From: UBA2108 sp002713215
Lineage (GTDB): Bacteria; Bacteroidota; Bacteroidia; Flavobacteriales_G; Salibacteraceae
NCBI GenBank assembly: GCA_937891015.1
Contig: CALAPY010000111.1
Location: 1 to 18,317, forward strand
DNA length: 18,317 nucleotides
Direction of reading: 5' to 3'
Part shown: positions 15,038 through 18,317 of the stretch, piece after piece
Layout: the number at the start of each line of letters is the position of its first letter
Numbering within the stretch: position 1 is the stretch's first letter
Made by a program: the position numbers and the translations under genes
The notes under the pieces: generated by a model
What the model was told of the DNA's origin: nothing
Database searches by the model: none
The model's input: the letters and a program-made list of their open reading frames with translations, nothing else

Positions 15038-16228
15038 ATGAAACGGGTAGTTGTTGGATTAAGCGGTGGAGTTGATAGCAGTGTAACAGCGCTATTGCTC
15101 AAGGAACAAGGGTATGAGGTCATTGGTATGTTTATGCAAAACTGGCATGACACTTCGGTTACCATTTCGGATGAATGTCCCTGGATTGATGACAGCAACG
15201 ATGCTCAATTGGTAGCCGATACACTTGGGATTCCTTTTCAGGTAATTGACCTGAGTGAGGACTACAAAAAACGCATTGTAGACTACATGTTTCACGAGTA
15301 CGAAATTGGACGAACCCCTAACCCGGATGTACTGTGTAACCGTGAAATAAAGTTCGATATATTCCTAAAAGCGGCCATGCAATTGGGTGCCGATTATGTG
15401 GCTACCGGTCACTATTGCCAAAAAGAAGAGTTGGAAGTTAACGGCGAAAAGGTTTACAATTTGGTAGCCGGCAAGGATAACAATAAGGATCAAAGCTATT
15501 TTCTCTGCCAACTGAGCCAATACCAATTGAGCAAAGCCTTGTTTCCAATTGGACATCTCGAAAAACCTGAAGTCAGGCGATTAGCCTTGGAAGCGGGTTT
15601 GGTTACAGCGGAGAAAAAAGACTCTCAGGGACTGTGTTTTATTGGTAAAGTACGCCTTCCGGATTTTCTGCAACAACAACTTAAACCAAAAAAAGGTAAG
15701 GCTATTGAACTACCGGCTTCCCTTCCCCAGTTCCATGTTGAAGAACCTGAACGAATGGACTTCTCTCATGAAGAATTAAAAGAAATTACTAGACCCTTTT
15801 CCTTAAACCCGGACATGGGTAAAGAATTGGGCGAACACAGCGGAGCACATTATTACACCATTGGGCAACGTAAGGGATTGGGTATTGGTGGCTCGCCCTT
15901 ACCTCTATTTGTTGTTGAAACGGACACTAAGAGTAATATTGTCTATATGGGCCAGGGTCATGATTTTCCAGGCTTATTGAAAAAAGGATTGTTTATCCCA
16001 ACCTCTGATGTTCATTGGATTCGGGAAGATTTACAAATGGAAATTGGAGAGGTTCGGGATTATGATTTACGTATCCGCTACCGTCAAAAATTGGCAAAAG
16101 GAAAAGTCTATTGTTTTGAAGGAGGGTTATACCTGGTTTTCGAAGAGTTGGCCTGGGGAGTAACCCCAGGACAATTTGCAACCTGGTATGAAAAGGACAG
16201 GCTTATCGGATCAGGAGTTATATCCTAA
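15038..16228 (+). CDS. mnmA: tRNA-specific 2-thiouridylase MnmA
   Basis: A cytoplasmic enzyme that adenylates and thiolates U34 of the Lys, Glu and Gln tRNAs to give 2-thiouridine, which supports accurate decoding of NAR codons. Numbered from the ATG at 15038 (396 aa): the PP-loop SGGVDS is at 9-14, the first catalytic cysteine Cys100 lies in NPDVLCNREIKF, then ATGHY, KDQSYFLCQL, and the second catalytic Cys200 in DSQGLCFIG. Near HYYTIGQRKGLGIGG the usual short link after the DFLQ motif is longer by roughly 30 residues (LPASLPQFHVEEPERMDFSH and following), which accounts for a length above the typical 360-370. The start at 15038 is chosen over TTG 15026 because the latter lies in the promoter element. 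The stop overlaps that of the convergent lipoprotein gene (CTAA, 16225-16228). Confidence 0.96.
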   Translation: MKRVVVGLSGGVDSSVTALLLKEQGYEVIGMFMQNWHDTSVTISDECPWIDDSNDAQLVADTLGIPFQVIDLSEDYKKRIVDYMFHEYEIGRTPNPDVLCNREIKFDIFLKAAMQLGADYVATGHYCQKEELEVNGEKVYNLVAGKDNNKDQSYFLCQLSQYQLSKALFPIGHLEKPEVRRLALEAGLVTAEKKDSQGLCFIGKVRLPDFLQQQLKPKKGKAIELPASLPQFHVEEPERMDFSHEELKEITRPFSLNPDMGKELGEHSGAHYYTIGQRKGLGIGGSPLPLFVVETDTKSNIVYMGQGHDFPGLLKKGLFIPTSDVHWIREDLQMEIGEVRDYDLRIRYRQKLAKGKVYCFEGGLYLVFEELAWGVTPGQFATWYEKDRLIGSGVIS

Positions 16229-16989
16229 CTCGGAACTTTCTTGTTCAACAGGTATTGAACTACCCCATAATCTTTTTGCTCCGCAGTTTCCTCTCCGGTT
16301 CTCCAGTTGATGTTGATCATGGTCTGAATGTCGGTTAAGTTTTCATCGGTTATGGCCAAAAGCATAGAAGCCTGAGTCTCATATTTACCGGAAGGGTAAA
16401 AGACAAATAATTCTTTGTAATTAAAATCGTTTCGAGAACATTCAACCACGTAGTTTTTACCTGAGACCTCACCCCTGAAATTGAGAATGATAAAATGATA
16501 GCGTTTTCCATTGAATTCTCTTTGCAAGTAGAGACTCGCAGAAGTTTCGTTCTTTTTAATCGGAAGCATAATGTTGGTTCCGAAATAGGCAATTTTCTCA
16601 CAAGCAAAAGATGCTCCCAACGGTTCTTTGGCTACATACTGAAGTGTACTGATAATGGCATGAGTTACCTTGGCGGTATCGAGCTTTCCATCGGTAAGAA
16701 CCAATTCAATAATATCCTTTACGGTTTTTGCCTCGGGCTCTTCGTCCTGATAATCCGGAATGGAATCGAAATCTACCTCAGGCATATCTTCATAATTTAC
16801 TGCCTCACCCTCAGCAGCATCCTGAAGTGGTACGGATTCATCAGGCAATCCTTCTTCGGCGTACTCTTCTTCGTAATCATCTTCGAAGAAATAACCATCA
16901 CCACCAGACTCTTCGCCACATGACATTAAGCTAATAAACACAATTGGTACCAGGAAATACTTCAACAACTTCAAAACTCCAATTCTCAT
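16225..16989 (-). CDS. Acidic predicted lipoprotein, function unknown
   Basis: A 254-aa protein with an N-terminal basic region, a hydrophobic stretch (9-22) and a lipobox LMSC with Cys24, so probably a lipoprotein. Residues 25-87 are strongly acidic and low in complexity (DDYEEEYAEEG, DMPEVDFDSIPDYQDEEPEA), likely disordered. The C-terminal 165 residues form a compact domain with KDIIELVLTDGKLDTAKVTHAIISTLQYVAKEPLG and several beta strands (YHFIILNFRGEVSGKNYVVECS, KELFVFYPSGKYETQASMLLAI). No family is recognised. It converges on mnmA with a 4-nt overlap of the two stop codons. A small dyad, CCCG-tttgc-CGGG (17000-17012), lies in its upstream leader. Confidence 0.75.
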   Translation of the reverse strand: MRIGVLKLLKYFLVPIVFISLMSCGEESGGDGYFFEDDYEEEYAEEGLPDESVPLQDAAEGEAVNYEDMPEVDFDSIPDYQDEEPEAKTVKDIIELVLTDGKLDTAKVTHAIISTLQYVAKEPLGASFACEKIAYFGTNIMLPIKKNETSASLYLQREFNGKRYHFIILNFRGEVSGKNYVVECSRNDFNYKELFVFYPSGKYETQASMLLAITDENLTDIQTMININWRTGEETAEQKDYGVVQYLLNKKVPS

Positions 16990-17159
16990 GTTTTATATAC
17001 CCGTTTGCCGGGCGTTTTAAATTCCTTTTCTTGAGTGAGTAAAAGTAGGTTATTCCATAATCTACCGAAAGTACGATTCACTAAAATTCAAATTCGTTTT
17101 AGGAAAAGAGAAATACAGTTTGTTGGCAATTGGAATAGAAAATAAAGCTTAAACAGAAA

Positions 17160-17603
17160 CTAATCTTCTTCGCCCAGCTCAAGCACATCCCACGTGTGGT
17201 CTGCCAACAAAGAAATTTTAGCTATGTACTTTTTCTTTAGCGACTTTCCCCAGTCACTGGGTGATAGCAACGACAACAATTGTTGTCCCTGATCATCTTC
17301 ATATAGGTAATACACGTGACCTATCAACGGCTCAAAATTGATATTGGCCTGGTATATCCGATTGCTAATCTCGACCCGACTTTTGAGCAGTTTAGCCTGC
17401 TTAGCCAGGAGTTCAAATTGTTCCTGAATCTGCCCCATTTGCCGGTCGGTTTGCTGCTCCATAGCCGCCATTGCCCGACCTTTGATTTTACCCTTGTCTT
17501 CGGGTTTAATAGCCAAACTCCCTCTGTGATGTGGGTATTCCAGGCTATGAGGGTTTTCCGTTATATCATCCTCATCAATGGGATTTTCAAAGTCTTCAGC
17601 CAT
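17160..17603 (-). CDS. DUF2452 family protein
   Basis: A 147-aa protein from the ATG at 17603. It matches the DUF2452 pattern: an acidic start (MAEDFENPIDEDDITE), NPHSLEYPHHRGSLAIKPED, GRAMAAMEQQTDRQMGQIQEQFELLAKQAKLL with coiled-coil character, and IGHVYYLYED and LLADHTWDVLELGEED near the end. Function is unknown. It seems soluble and cytoplasmic. An upstream TTG (17624) would add seven residues, but the ATG overlaps the stop of the preceding peptidase gene by 8 nt (ATGGCTGA), which suggests translational coupling and a shared transcript. Confidence 0.85.
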   Translation of the reverse strand: MAEDFENPIDEDDITENPHSLEYPHHRGSLAIKPEDKGKIKGRAMAAMEQQTDRQMGQIQEQFELLAKQAKLLKSRVEISNRIYQANINFEPLIGHVYYLYEDDQGQQLLSLLSPSDWGKSLKKKYIAKISLLADHTWDVLELGEED

Positions 17604-18317
17604 GTACAACAAAACCATTAACAACCTTCATAAAGGTCTCATTATTATTTTTCAAGGTAAAATCGGCCACCTCATTTAAATTCAACTCAACGTTAACAAC
17701 AGCACCGTCCGCACTCACTTCGTCGTAACCATAATAATGTGAAAGGTCACCGATTTCCCTAATGGAAGATTTAACCACAAACCCTTCGGGTAAACTTGCC
17801 GGAATTTCAACTCGATCAATTCCAATATCTGCAAAGACAACCTGATTATTTCTTTCAATTCCCACATTTCGAATCAGCAAGTCAAATAGCTTCTGGTCGT
17901 TTTTGGGAATTTCTGAATACCTCAATGCTGTTCCTTTGGACCAATTACCTGATGCAGTTAATTCAATGGCCTTCCACAACAGCATAAAGTTCATCTTTCG
18001 GGCAACTTCTCTCTCTACATCCTTCACATGCCCCCCGCTCTCAACCAAAATGGTTCGATACCCCAAACTTTGAATATTATCGCCTGAAGCCGTTGGATAA
18101 AACTCATGAGTAAACCTTCCAATCTTATTCGGAATAAAATCCTGTAATGCCTGGTTGAGTTTATCAATCATCATCATAGCATCGCTCTGGTTCTGATTGC
18201 GCTTTCCATCAGCAGTAGAAGGTGACAAAAATGACAAGGTTGCCGGTTCTTTTGTTCCTCCCACATTGAACAGATTTCGTTGATCGTGCATATTAAAACA
18301 CCAATCGGGTTTAAACG
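17596..18317 (-). CDS. M14-family zinc carboxypeptidase, C-terminal part (runs off window)
   Basis: The reading frame is open to the window edge, so the start and N-terminal part are missing; an internal ATG at 18291 is not the true start. The visible part begins FKPDWCFNMHDQRNLFNVGG. The His of FNMHDQRN fits the third zinc ligand of M14 enzymes and the phrase 'HDQR..y..G' is typical of a Bacteroidota M14 group. The Glu of TILVESGG fits the catalytic glutamate (codon near 18042). Between them LSFLSPSTADGKRNQNQ and HEFYPTASGDNIQSLGYRT are also characteristic. It removes or processes C-terminal residues or peptidoglycan-like peptides in other members; the substrate here is unknown. Its stop overlaps the DUF2452 start. 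Confidence 0.85.
   Translation of the reverse strand, partial: FKPDWCFNMHDQRNLFNVGGTKEPATLSFLSPSTADGKRNQNQSDAMMMIDKLNQALQDFIPNKIGRFTHEFYPTASGDNIQSLGYRTILVESGGHVKDVEREVARKMNFMLLWKAIELTASGNWSKGTALRYSEIPKNDQKLFDLLIRNVGIERNNQVVFADIGIDRVEIPASLPEGFVVKSSIREIGDLSHYYGYDEVSADGAVVNVELNLNEVADFTLKNNNETFMKVVNGFVVHG

Noticed and set aside
16495..16923. 142-aa ORF on the plus strand
   Set aside because: It is antisense to the predicted lipoprotein gene, has no recognisable domain, and is explained by the biased composition of the acidic region.
1..18317. CRISPR arrays, tRNA and rRNA genes
   Set aside because: No regularly spaced repeat and no tRNA-like or rRNA-like stretch was noticed by eye; a covariance scan was not possible.

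Overview
The window is chromosomal DNA of a member of the Bacteroidota. Three things point there: secreted proteins with type IX secretion (T9SS) C-terminal sorting domains of both kinds (type A on the S8 peptidase, type B/gliding-motility on the split gene), families largely confined to the phylum (DUF5686, DUF5606, DUF2452), and TAnnTTTG promoter elements just upstream of several start codons. Genus cannot be fixed from the sequence.

Layout. 1-274: noncoding. 275-3816 (+): murB (peptidoglycan precursor synthesis), then a predicted outer-membrane DUF5686 protein. 3820-9513 (-): MarC-family membrane protein, DUF5606 protein, a secreted subtilisin-like peptidase, and an FAD/NAD(P) oxidoreductase that lacks both redox cysteines of its family. 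9636-14829 (-): one T9SS secreted protein gene cut in two by a mobile element. 15038-16228 (+): mnmA (tRNA 2-thiouridine synthase), whose stop codon overlaps that of a convergent acidic lipoprotein gene (16225-16989, -). 17160-18317 (-): a DUF2452 gene overlapping the end of an M14 zinc-carboxypeptidase gene that runs off the window.

The main discovery is at 11436-13666. A 2231-bp IS1595-family element, with 25-bp terminal inverted repeats (22/25 identical) and a perfect 8-bp target duplication (TTTATTTT), sits inside the T9SS gene. Removing the element and one duplication copy joins the halves in frame, giving a 984-aa protein: signal peptide, propeller-like region, PKD-like domain, about six Ig-like repeats and a type B sorting domain. 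As it stands, the N-terminal half keeps the signal peptide but ends in element-encoded residues, and the C-terminal half keeps the sorting domain but has no signal peptide.

The element is larger than a bare IS1595 insertion sequence. Besides the transposase it carries a 41-aa lysine-rich ORF overlapping the transposase stop by 8 nt, a 30% G+C gene for a HEPN-like protein with an Rx4H motif, and a 126-aa membrane-anchored or lipoprotein gene whose stop codon lies inside the terminal repeat. Between the two divergent passenger genes lies a roughly 130-bp imperfect palindrome of unknown function. The rest of the window is ordinary housekeeping and envelope gene content.
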